From Opitutaceae bacterium EW11 (GTDB lineage Bacteria > Verrucomicrobiota > Verrucomicrobiia > Opitutales > Opitutaceae), in NCBI GenBank assembly GCA_003054665.1, contig QAYY01000010.1, positions 310,001-374,000 of the forward strand: a DNA stretch of 64,000 nucleotides, in the 5' to 3' direction. A program made the translations under genes and the position numbers. Positions 57,301 to 64,000 of this stretch are shown here, piece by piece. The notes beneath the pieces were generated by a model that was not told the origin of the DNA, did not search any database, and saw nothing but the letters and a program-made list of their open reading frames with translations. Position 1 is the first letter of the stretch; every line of letters begins with the position of its first letter.

Positions 57301-57564
57301 GCGAGTTTCCGTCGTGCCCGGGAGTTCGATCGTGTCGTTTGGCGAAAGCGCCGGCGCCGCCGCGGCCTGCGGGAAGACCGGTTCGGGGCCCCCGAGGAGA
57401 AATTCCCACGTGCCGCTCAGATCGAGCGGGGCCCCCGAGGGCTCCGCCGCCTTCACGTCCACCGCGGCGGCCAGCAGCCACGCCAGCGCCAGGAGGGGAA
57501 AAGCGTAGTGCCGCCGCACTACATCTGCGTTCGCTCTAAACAAAGAATGAATCCGGACTTTCAT
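54304..57564 (-). CDS. GH2-family beta-glycosidase with C-terminal F5/8 (discoidin) domain
   Basis: 1086 residues from ATG 57564. A signal peptide spans ~20-42 (YAFPLLALAWLLAAAVDVKA) behind a rather long basic N-region. The GH2 layout follows: jelly-roll (PGTTETRGKGPENPG, WYRRSFEVPAAWAGRRLELLLERT), Ig-like domain, and TIM barrel with acid/base Glu445 (TLGNELGG) and nucleophile Glu546 (IGHEIGQW). A large beta-rich insert follows, and the last ~140 residues form an F5/8 type C module (CVDDGDINTRWTAKDGD, WVAVDLGGNHKVDTIEL). beta-Galactosidase action on galactosylated xyloglucan side chains is plausible from context but not proven by sequence. It is divergent from GH9 and shares a palindrome with it. 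Confidence 0.88.
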   Translation of the reverse strand: MKVRIHSLFRANADVVRRHYAFPLLALAWLLAAAVDVKAAEPSGAPLDLSGTWEFLLGGPEPVFPQAAAAPALSPNDTIELPGTTETRGKGPENPGAERGMLTRVRKYDGPAWYRRSFEVPAAWAGRRLELLLERTRYTQVWLDGAACGEQRWATGPQRYALSASAKPGRHELVILVDNRAARRPYEADAHQYSDNTQTNWNGILGRIEVRALAETSLADVQVYPDLAHSSFRVEIATDRRGAEAIPGTITVSARSANHAGPAHEPLAVLRQVEIPSGQGAVSIPYLLGPEARTWDEFSPALYLVKVRLETKDGAVEKTIQTGLRELRIQGTQIAVNGRITFLRGKHDACVFPITGHPPTDVDGWVEYLSKLQSYGINHVRCHTWVPPEAAFAAADRLGIYLQPELPFWGTFDAKIRDALTPEGERVIREFGNHPSFAMMTLGNELGGDRAMMNALVEHLRSLDPRHLYADGSNNVLWDPDFQKTNDFWPTAKAKTPASGKKALPARGSYYQGDGYDGAVQWGDGSTRGDLRAATEGIPAPVIGHEIGQWTVYPDYSEIPRYTGVVAARNLEYFRSVMQKHGLLGQADAWFHASGALSASLYKEEIELALRTPGFGGFQLLDLQDFPGQGTALVGMLNAFMESKGLITVDAWREFCGPIVPLARFDRYTWTAGETYAADVEVAHYGRDDLRNALVAWSIVSPCGVAVAKGAFPAGTLARGGLRSVGHVSAVLPDLAQAERFDLLVTAEAGSQRYVNRWPLWVYPKAQDTGAPQGVSIVRSWTAARPLLLEGRAVLLIPEGKRLGYSVGGAYATDFWCWPMFSGSPGTMGLLVDAQSPALAGFPTRTYSERQWSAIAFASSPVVLTGTPAELRPQVQVVDNLARNDKLGLVFESRVGKGRLLVCAVDLYALQAKPEARQLLAGLVRYAGGADFHPAAEVPVATWDQRLRPSLAEGRGATASSFHQPPWGAVPKPECVDDGDINTRWTAKDGDTRPWVAVDLGGNHKVDTIELEWNTDEPGYRYLVEGSADGSVWTTLSDERENRRDSGRHFLVLPEPRKGIRHVRIVVTEAPGNTAVSLRELRVLGE

Positions 57565-57652
57565 CGTGGAGTATCGGGGTGAAGCCTGCGTGACCCGCAT
57601 GACGGGACGTTCACGAAGCGATTAGCGCGCACCATTCTTTCCAACAAGACCA

Positions 57653-57668
57653 GATTTATCCTTAAATT
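57653..57668. promoter_or_regulatory. Predicted LacI-family operator between divergent GH2 and GH9 genes
   Basis: GATTTATCCTTAAATT matches RATTTA-N4-TAAATY. It lies 89-104 bp upstream of the GH2 start and 30-45 bp upstream of the GH9 start, close enough to the GH9 start to block its promoter directly. Confidence 0.7.
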
Positions 57669-57697
57669 CCCACGCCTCCCCGCCTAGAGAGTCCCTC

Positions 57698-59335
57698 ATG
57701 ACACCCGACACCCCGCCCCCTCCTCCGCCGGCCCCCGCGGCTGCACTCGTCCAGGACAGCCGCGTCCGCATGAACACGATCGGGTTTCTTCCCGCCGCGC
57801 CGAAACAGGCGACGGTCGCCGCGCCCTGCGGCGACTTCCGGGTCGTGCGCGTGAGCGACGGCAAGGTCGTTTTCACAAGCTCCGCGGGCAAGCCGATGCA
57901 CACGCCGGCCACGGATACGGACGAAACCGTGCAGATCGTGGACTTCTCCGGCCTGACCGAGCCCGGCCGATACCGGGTCGAAATCGCGGGCGTCGGCGCA
58001 TCGGACACGTTTGTCATCGGCGATGATGTCTGGAACGTCCCGTTCGAAGTCGTTTCCCGGGCGATGTACCTTTGGCGCTGCGGCACCGCGGTGGAGACGA
58101 CCTGGAATGGCGTCACCTACCGCCAGGAGCCGTGCCACACCGAGGATGCCTGGCTCGATCACGTCGGAGGCGGACATCAACAGCGCCGGGCTACCGGCGG
58201 CTGGCATGACGCCGGCGACTACAACAAATACGTCGTCAACGCCGGCGTGAGCGTGGGCATGATGCTCAAGGCCTGGGAGCACTTCGGCACCGCACTCGAA
58301 AAAATCAGCGCCGGCATTCCCGAGAGCAACGACGGCGTGCCCGACATCCTCAACGAGATCCGCTGGGAGGCCGAATGGCTCCTGACGATGCAGATGGAGG
58401 ACGGCAGGGTGTATCACAAGGTCAGTTCGCTCGATTTCCGGTATTGGGGACCGCCGGCGAAGGACCACGACCCGCGCTACTTTTCTCCGTGGGGCACCGC
58501 GGCGACGGCCGATTTCACGGCCATGCTCGCCGGCACCGCCCGCGCGTGGCGCCCCTACGACGCGGCGTTCGCCGACCGCTGTCTGGCGGCGGCGCGCAAG
58601 AGCTGGGCTCTGCTGTTGAAGACGCCCGGGCAGGTGAAGCCGGACCTCTCCGCATTCAAGACCGGCGGCTATCAGGCCGACGACGGCTCGCACCGTCTCT
58701 GGGCCGCGGCGGAGCTGTGGGAAACGACGGGAGACGCCGCCTGCCTCGCCTATTTCGAAAAACACGCGAGCAGCTTCGCCGTCGCCTTCATGGGGCCCGG
58801 CTGGGGCACCGTCCAGGACCTCGGTTTCGCCACCTATCTCCGGGCAAGCCGTTCCGGGGAGCGCAATCCGAAGGTGGTCGCGAAGATCGCGGCGGACTGG
58901 CTTGGGGTGGCGGACAAGGCCGTGCAGGCGTGCCGTGAAAGCGGATACGCCCGCCCCTACGGCACCGACAAGACCTCGTGGTGGTGGGGCTGCAACGGCG
59001 CCGTCGCCAGCCAGACGCTGATTCTGCACGTGGCCGATCTGCTCAAGCCCGACCCCGCCTACGGCGAAACCGCCCAGCAGTCGCTGGCGTTCCTCTTCGG
59101 GCGAAACTTCAACGCACGCTCCTACGTGACAGGCCTCGGTGCGCGTCCGCCAATTCACCCGCACGACCGCCGCGGCGAACCCGCGTGGCCCGGCTATCTG
59201 GTCGGCGGCGGCTGGCCCGACGGGCGAAGCTGGGAGGACAAGCTGGCCAATTACCGCGTGAACGAGATCGCGATCAACTGGAACACCGCCCTGATCTACG
59301 CCCTGGCCGGCTTCGTCCACCCGACGCAGAAATAG
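57698..59335 (+). CDS. GH9 endoglucanase without a signal peptide
   Basis: 545 residues. A Pro-rich N-terminus (PDTPPPPPPAPAAALVQD) has no hydrophobic core. Residues ~20-110 are the Ig-like CelD_N domain (VRMNTIGFLPAAPKQATV and GRYRVEIAGVGASDTFVIG). The (alpha/alpha)6 barrel has catalytic base residues Asp171/Asp174 (GGWHDAGDYNKY), TSWWWGCNGAV, SYVTGLGARPPIHPHDR and proton donor Glu523 (RVNEIAINWN). GH9 enzymes cut beta-1,4-glucan chains, including xyloglucan. The lack of an export signal is odd; the upstream sequence is non-coding, so a cytoplasmic role on imported oligosaccharides is possible. Confidence 0.92.
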   Translation: MTPDTPPPPPPAPAAALVQDSRVRMNTIGFLPAAPKQATVAAPCGDFRVVRVSDGKVVFTSSAGKPMHTPATDTDETVQIVDFSGLTEPGRYRVEIAGVGASDTFVIGDDVWNVPFEVVSRAMYLWRCGTAVETTWNGVTYRQEPCHTEDAWLDHVGGGHQQRRATGGWHDAGDYNKYVVNAGVSVGMMLKAWEHFGTALEKISAGIPESNDGVPDILNEIRWEAEWLLTMQMEDGRVYHKVSSLDFRYWGPPAKDHDPRYFSPWGTAATADFTAMLAGTARAWRPYDAAFADRCLAAARKSWALLLKTPGQVKPDLSAFKTGGYQADDGSHRLWAAAELWETTGDAACLAYFEKHASSFAVAFMGPGWGTVQDLGFATYLRASRSGERNPKVVAKIAADWLGVADKAVQACRESGYARPYGTDKTSWWWGCNGAVASQTLILHVADLLKPDPAYGETAQQSLAFLFGRNFNARSYVTGLGARPPIHPHDRRGEPAWPGYLVGGGWPDGRSWEDKLANYRVNEIAINWNTALIYALAGFVHPTQK

Positions 59336-59539
59336 TCCACCGCGCCTCTCCCCCCTGCTCCGCGCCCGCCGGAGCGGGGCCCCTCCCGTGCATCGATCGG
59401 ACCGTCGAGCTGCGTAGTGCCGGCAGCATTACGGACGGAATCGCGAAACCGCGACCACAGGGTGAGCTCGAGGTGCGAAAGGCCTCCCGGAATCGGGCGC
59501 GCGCCACCTGCGGGAGATTCCTGCACCCGGGCTTAGGTA

Positions 59540-59555
59540 TCCCACATTAGTGGGA
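59540..59555. promoter_or_regulatory. Palindrome upstream of the GH3 gene
   Basis: TCCCACATTAGTGGGA has perfect 6-bp arms around ATTA, 53-68 bp before the GH3 start. It differs from the RATTTA-N4-TAAATY sites, so it may be an operator for another regulator or a chance hairpin. Confidence 0.4.
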
Positions 59556-59607
59556 GTTTGAGCCCCGCGTCTTGACGGAACCCACAGTCCTCTGCCCACT
59601 TTGCCGT

Positions 59608-61845
59608 ATGAAGTCCCGGATTACCCCTGTCTGCCTCCTTTTGCTCAGCGTCATCGCGGTTTTCGCGCAATCCACCCCCGAAGCCTGGACCGGCAACGCC
59701 CGGTGGGACGTGAGAATCAACGACCTCCTCGGGAAGATGACCCTCGAGGAAAAAGTGGGGCAGCTGGTGCAGCTTTCGTCCCAGGACTTCGTCACCGGCC
59801 CCGCAACGTCGTCCGATGTCATGGCCGAGATCCGGGCCAGCCACGCCGGCAGCATGCTCAACGTCACCGGCGCCGCCTACAGCCGGAAGCTTCAGACGGT
59901 CGCCGTGAAGGAGACGCGCCTCGGCGTCCCGATGATCTTCGGCTACGACGTGATTCACGGCTTCCGGACGGTTTTCCCGATTCCCCTGGGCCAAGCAGCC
60001 TCGTTCGACATGCAGGCGATCGAGGCTTCGGAACGCATCTCCGCGAACGAAGCGACCTCCGCGGGCATTCACTGGACGTTCTCGCCGATGGTCGACATCG
60101 CGCGCGACCCGCGCTGGGGGCGCATGGCGGAAGGCTCGGGTGAAGACACCTACCTGGGAATCCAGATCGCGAAGGCGCGCATTCACGGTTTCCAGGGCGA
60201 CGACCTGTCGAAGAACGACACGATGCTCGCCTGCGCGAAACATTTTGCCGCCTACGGCGCGGCGCAGGCCGGGCGCGATTATTTTACCACCGAAGTCTCC
60301 GAACGCACGATGCGCGAGGACTACCTTCCGCCCTTCCGCGCCTGCGTCGACGCAGGTGTCGGCTCCTTCATGGCCGCCTTTAACGACCTGAACGGACTCC
60401 CCGCCTCCGCCAATCCCTGGCTGCTCAAAACGATCCTGCGCCAGGAATGGGGCTTCCGCGGTTTTGTCGTCTCCGACTGGGGGTCGGTGAACGAACTCAA
60501 GTACCACGGCGTCGCCGCCACCGGGAAAGACGCGGCCCGCGTCGCCTTCAACGCCGGCGTCGAAATGGACATGGAGAGCAAGCTCTACTACCCTAACCTC
60601 GTCACGCTCGTGAAGGAGGGTCTGGTCAGCGAGGAGAGCATCCGCGTCGCGGTCGGCCGCGTGCTCGCCGCCAAAGCCAAGCTCGGCCTGCTGGACGACC
60701 CGTTCCGGTACACCGACGAAGCCCGCGAAAAGGCGACCATCTTGTCACCGGACAATCTCGAGGCCGCCCGCGACCTTGCGCGCCGCACCTTTGTCCTCCT
60801 CCAGAATCTGAACGGCACTCTGCCGGTGAAAAAAGACGCCAAGATCGCGCTCGTCGGACCGCTGGCGGACGCGGCCAAGGATCAGATCGGTTGCTGGCAT
60901 GGACGCGGTGATCCGAAAGATTCCGTCACCCTGCGCGCCGCTTTCGCCGCGACGTTCGGCGATCGCCTCGTATATGCGCGCGGCTGCGACGTTCGGTCCG
61001 ACGACACCTCGGGTTTCGCCGATGCGGTGGCTGCCGCGAAGAAAGCCGACGTCGTGGTCGCCGTTGTCGGAGAGAGCGAAGACATGAGCGGCGAAGGCCA
61101 TTCCCGCGCGGAACTCGGGTTGCCGGGCCGGCAGGCGCAGCTTCTGGCCGAGCTCCGCAAGACGGGCAAACCGATCGCCGCGCTCGTGATGTGCGGCCGT
61201 GCCCTGACCCTTGAATCCGTGCTCCCGCTCGCCGATTCCTGGCTCGTGCTCTGGCATCCGGGAACGATGGCCGGACCGGCGGTGGTGGACGTCGTGACCG
61301 GCGCCTACAGCCCTTCCGGGAAACTGCCGGTGACGTTCCCCCGGTCCGTCGGGCAGATTCCGATCTTCTACAATCACAAGAACACCGGCCGTCCTCAGCC
61401 TGCCGGCGAGCGTGTGCAATACCGCTCCAACTACATCGATTCGCCGAACTCGCCGCTCTTTCCGTTCGGCTTCGGCCTCAGCTATTCGAAGTTCACCTAC
61501 GACAACCTGCGCCTGAGCTCGAAAAAGCTCCGCGAGGGCGATGCCGAGATCAAGGTGACCGTCACGCTGAAGAACGCCGGCAACGTCGATGCCGACGAAG
61601 TCGCGCAATTCTACGTCCGGGATCTCGTCGGCTCCGTCACGCGACCCGTCCGCGAGCTCAAAGGTTTCCAGAAGCTTCACCTGAAGAAGGGAGAAAAACG
61701 CGACGTGACCTTCACGCTCACTCCGGCAGACCTGGCCTTCTGGCGCGCCGACATGACCTACGGCACCGAGCCGGGCCGGTTCGAGGTTTTTGTCGGCGGC
61801 GATTCGGACGCTACGCTCAGCGGCAGCTTCGAATTGCTGAAATAG
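59608..61845 (+). CDS. GH3 beta-glucosidase (BglX-like), exported
   Basis: 745 residues from ATG 59608, starting a signal peptide (ITPVCLLLLSVIAVFAQ). The N-terminal TIM barrel has MTLEEKVGQLVQL, RLGVPMIFGYDVIHGFRTVF, PMVDIARDPRWGRMAEGSGED, KHFAAYGAAQAGRDY and nucleophile Asp290 (VVSDWGS). A second alpha/beta sandwich domain (~380-600) and a C-terminal fibronectin-III-like domain (FPFGFGLSYSKFTYDN to the end) complete the BglX architecture. It releases glucose from beta-glucan or xyloglucan oligosaccharides. It is 272 bp downstream of GH9 on the same strand, with its own palindrome. Confidence 0.95.
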   Translation: MKSRITPVCLLLLSVIAVFAQSTPEAWTGNARWDVRINDLLGKMTLEEKVGQLVQLSSQDFVTGPATSSDVMAEIRASHAGSMLNVTGAAYSRKLQTVAVKETRLGVPMIFGYDVIHGFRTVFPIPLGQAASFDMQAIEASERISANEATSAGIHWTFSPMVDIARDPRWGRMAEGSGEDTYLGIQIAKARIHGFQGDDLSKNDTMLACAKHFAAYGAAQAGRDYFTTEVSERTMREDYLPPFRACVDAGVGSFMAAFNDLNGLPASANPWLLKTILRQEWGFRGFVVSDWGSVNELKYHGVAATGKDAARVAFNAGVEMDMESKLYYPNLVTLVKEGLVSEESIRVAVGRVLAAKAKLGLLDDPFRYTDEAREKATILSPDNLEAARDLARRTFVLLQNLNGTLPVKKDAKIALVGPLADAAKDQIGCWHGRGDPKDSVTLRAAFAATFGDRLVYARGCDVRSDDTSGFADAVAAAKKADVVVAVVGESEDMSGEGHSRAELGLPGRQAQLLAELRKTGKPIAALVMCGRALTLESVLPLADSWLVLWHPGTMAGPAVVDVVTGAYSPSGKLPVTFPRSVGQIPIFYNHKNTGRPQPAGERVQYRSNYIDSPNSPLFPFGFGLSYSKFTYDNLRLSSKKLREGDAEIKVTVTLKNAGNVDADEVAQFYVRDLVGSVTRPVRELKGFQKLHLKKGEKRDVTFTLTPADLAFWRADMTYGTEPGRFEVFVGGDSDATLSGSFELLK

Positions 61846-62006
61846 CGCGCCGCCTCCGGCGCGGTCCCGTCTCCAGAAAAGCATGACATCGCCTCCGGCG
61901 GGGCCGCAGGCGTAAGCTGCGGCCCCCCGCCTGCTCAAGGGGGGAAGAATCACCCTCGCCTCCTTGCGGAAACGGCCACGATGGCAAACGTGCGGCACAC
62001 TCACCT

Positions 62007-62489
62007 ATGTCTCACTCGCCCTCTCTTCGGACCCTTTTCGCCTTGCTCCTCGTCGCCGCAGCTCCGCTCGCCCATGCGGCCGAGGGGCACAACCACGCGA
62101 AACACTCTCCCAACGCCGAACACAGTTCGGATGCGGGGACGGAGCTGGGCGACCGCATGGACGAGATGGGCGACGCCTTCAAAGCGCTGCGGCGTCAGAT
62201 CGAGGACGCTTCGAAAAACCCGTCGTCCCTCGAGCAGGTTGCGATCCTCAAGAAGAACGCCACTGCTGCGCTCAATCTCGTGCCTGCAAAAGCCGCCGAC
62301 CTTCCCGAGGCAGATCGGCCGAAGTTTGTTTCCGGCTACAAGACCGAGATGAAAAAGCTGCTGGGTCACCTCGACGAACTCGAAGCAGCCTTGAAGGCGG
62401 GCGACAATGCCCAGGCCGCAAAGACGCTTCGAGCCATCGGCGCCGAGCAGAAAGACGCCCACCGGGAATACCGGAAACCGCAGGACTGA
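62007..62489 (+). CDS. Cytochrome b562-like periplasmic protein
   Basis: 160 residues. A signal peptide (SLRTLFALLLVAAAPLAHAA) is followed by a His-rich linker (EGHNHAKHSPNAEHSS), then a four-helix bundle resembling E. coli cytochrome b562. Helix 1, ELGDRMDEMGDAFKALR, carries the candidate Met ligand, and the last helix, AEQKDAHREYRK, carries the His in the position of His102. It would bind b-type heme non-covalently in the periplasm; the physiological role of this family is unknown. The extra His-rich linker could also bind metal. Confidence 0.75.
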   Translation: MSHSPSLRTLFALLLVAAAPLAHAAEGHNHAKHSPNAEHSSDAGTELGDRMDEMGDAFKALRRQIEDASKNPSSLEQVAILKKNATAALNLVPAKAADLPEADRPKFVSGYKTEMKKLLGHLDELEAALKAGDNAQAAKTLRAIGAEQKDAHREYRKPQD

Positions 62490-62534
62490 GAGAGCCGGCA
62501 GTCCATCTCGTCGCTGCCGGAATCCGCGGCTCGA

Positions 62535-63113
62535 CTACGCCAACGAGGACGTTTTCCGGAAGAAACAAACCGTCGGTTGCCGCGCGCCTTTGCCGAGGCG
62601 TTTCACGCTCGTCCAACCCTCCGGCGCGAGGGTGATCTCGCCGGGCATCTCGAAAACGATCACCGGGTTCAGCTTCGGCGCGAGCATCTCGCTCAGCCGC
62701 GCGAAGAGCTTCGGCGCGATTCCCTCGATCAGATCGTACGGCGGATCGACAAACACGAGGTCAGGCACCTCCGCGCCCGATGGCAGAGCCCAGTCGAGCA
62801 CGTCCGATTGCGCGACGGTCAGATTCACTTCCGCGCGGCGCAGGCTTTTGCAGACGGCCCCGATGTTCTGCTTCACGCACGCGGCGGTCCGGGCGTTTTT
62901 CTCGACGAACCAGCCGCCCGCGGCGCCTCGGCTGAGAGCCTCCAGCCCGTACGCGCCGCTGCCGGCAAAGAAATCGAGAAACCAAGCTCCCGGAACCCGC
63001 GCGGCGATGCTCGAAAAAACCGCCTGGCGCATCCCGTCCGTCGCAGGGCGGACCGCATCGCCTTTCGGCACAACCAAGGTGATGCCGCGCGCGTCGCCTC
63101 CACTTATGCGCAT
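62535..63113 (-). CDS. rsmD: 16S rRNA (guanine966-N2)-methyltransferase
   Basis: 192 residues from ATG 63113; the upstream 100 codons look non-coding. MRISGGDARG and RPATDGMRQAVFSSI are the family's conserved N-terminus. The SAM-binding motif is FLDFFAGSGAYGLEALSRGA, and the catalytic D/NPPY motif is FVDPPYD. The C-terminus (VKRLGKGARQPTVCFFRK) is the usual RsmD ending. It methylates G966 of 16S rRNA on assembling 30S particles. It is divergent from the metallo-hydrolase gene at the window end. Confidence 0.93.
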   Translation of the reverse strand: MRISGGDARGITLVVPKGDAVRPATDGMRQAVFSSIAARVPGAWFLDFFAGSGAYGLEALSRGAAGGWFVEKNARTAACVKQNIGAVCKSLRRAEVNLTVAQSDVLDWALPSGAEVPDLVFVDPPYDLIEGIAPKLFARLSEMLAPKLNPVIVFEMPGEITLAPEGWTSVKRLGKGARQPTVCFFRKTSSLA

Positions 63114-63415
63114 GGGAAAACGCCTCCCCGCGCCCAAGTGACTCCGTCCGTCCGGAACGCCGATGTCTCTCGCTGCGCAGAGACGGCGCTCGCTTCCGGA
63201 CCGAAGGCGGCGACCCGACGAGCTGCGGGAGCGTTCCAGCACGCGGATTCTACCGCGGGCAGCGGCACGTTCGGGAGCATTTCGGAAGCGCGGTTCACGT
63301 TTCTCAGCACGGTCCGAGAGCGAAATCTTGGCAAGCCCACGGATCGCCTTCGGTCTTGCACCGCAGATGGCTTTGGCGGATTCCAGCTTCGGCCAGACCT
63401 CCGAAATCCGCATCC

Positions 63416-64000
63416 ATGCCCGAAACCCATCGTCAGACGTATCCGCTTTCCGATCACTACGACGGACGCGTCTTCTTCAATCCGGGCGATTTCCAGCTTC
63501 CGCGGTTCAGCGACATTCTCCGCTGGCAATTGAATCGGCAGGCGGCCCGCTGGCCCCGAGAGGTTCCCTTCCGCCCGCAGCCCCTTCCTCCCGCGCCCGC
63601 AGGCGGGGCGATCTCGGCGACCTGGATCAATCACGCGTCGTTTCTGCTTCGCACGGAGCAGCACAATATCCTGATCGACCCGGTATTCAGCCTCTGCTGC
63701 GGACCGTTCGGGAGGTTTGGACCGCGGCGCGTGCATCCGCCTGGCATCGCTCTGGAATCGCTCCCGCCCATTCACGCAGTCTTCGTCAGTCACGATCACT
63801 ACGATCACTGCGACCTCCCGGCGCTGCGGCAGATCGTGCGGGCGCACCGGCCCCTCGCGGTGACTCCGCTCGGCAACGGCGCTCTCCTCCGCCGCGCGGG
63901 TTTCCGCTCGATCGTGGAACTCGATTGGTGGCAGCAGCGGGCGGTTTTCCCCGAACTCCTCGTGTCGGTGGTGCCGTCTCAACATTGGAGCAATCGGCTT
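63416..64000 (+). CDS. Metallo-beta-lactamase-fold hydrolase (NAPE-PLD/UlaG-like), N-terminal part
   Basis: 195 codons from ATG 63416 run off the right edge without a stop. The region TWINHASFLLRTEQHNILID followed by PVF, and the metal motif VFVSHDHYDHCDL (HxHxDH), identify the MBL fold, closest in style to N-acylphosphatidylethanolamine phospholipase D/outer-membrane-protein-expression-inhibitor (RomA) proteins: DGRVFFNPGDF near the N-terminus and VSVVPSQHWS at the edge. There is no signal peptide. Substrate unknown. Confidence 0.85.
   Translation, partial: MPETHRQTYPLSDHYDGRVFFNPGDFQLPRFSDILRWQLNRQAARWPREVPFRPQPLPPAPAGGAISATWINHASFLLRTEQHNILIDPVFSLCCGPFGRFGPRRVHPPGIALESLPPIHAVFVSHDHYDHCDLPALRQIVRAHRPLAVTPLGNGALLRRAGFRSIVELDWWQQRAVFPELLVSVVPSQHWSNRL

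Overview
The window is GC-rich bacterial chromosome, most likely from a verrucomicrobial (Opitutaceae-like) heterotroph. The case for this is the combination of an LL-diaminopimelate aminotransferase (the DapL lysine route common in the PVC group), a PEP-CTERM sorted protein, very short Shine-Dalgarno-poor leaders, a one-polypeptide glycine decarboxylase, and many secreted or intracellular polysaccharide-degrading enzymes. The taxonomic call is inference; there is no rRNA gene in the window. No phage, insertion sequence, CRISPR or antibiotic-resistance island was seen.

Layout. 1-5 kb: peptidases (M3 oligoendopeptidase fragment, M28), a HAD phosphatase, a WecG/TagA glycosyltransferase, a DnaQ-like exonuclease and a histidinol-phosphatase-type enzyme. 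5-11 kb: rpsR with its own promoter and terminator, a Sua5 tRNA-modification gene abutting that terminator, a GH105 hydrolase, a YflT-like stress protein and a secreted ExeM/NucH nuclease. 11-21 kb: core metabolism (gcvP, panE, nadB, panC, dapL) plus a PEP-CTERM protein. 22-23.3 kb: a complete tmRNA gene (ssrA) whose 3' end and terminator are tandemly repeated about 3.3 times. 23-26 kb: a trio of prepilin-like genes without assembly machinery. 27-32 kb: MscS channel, AI-2E transporter and an EmrAB-type pump. 32-38 kb: pectate lyase, a GH2 enzyme and peptidase T, followed by a 278-bp element with 27-bp terminal inverted repeats. 39-44 kb: ammonium transporter, an octanucleotide repeat, a YihY/BrkB protein and a three-gene envelope-stress operon.

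45-62 kb is the most interesting part: a polysaccharide utilisation locus that looks built for xyloglucan. It carries a sialate-O-acetylesterase-type esterase, a CE7 acetylesterase, a GPH-family sugar symporter, a LacI-family regulator, a YicI-like GH31 alpha-xylosidase, a GH2 with a discoidin domain, a GH9 endoglucanase and a GH3 beta-glucosidase. Three 16-bp palindromes of the form RATTTA-N4-TAAATY lie upstream of the symporter, of the GH31 gene, and between the divergent GH2 and GH9 genes, so one LacI regulator probably controls all four. The same enzyme families (GH9, GH31, GH2, GH3) occur in the Bacteroides ovatus xyloglucan locus, but here SusC/SusD are absent and an E. coli yicI/yicJ-like symporter/alpha-xylosidase pair is present. 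The window ends with a cytochrome b562-like protein, rsmD and the start of a metallo-beta-lactamase-fold hydrolase.
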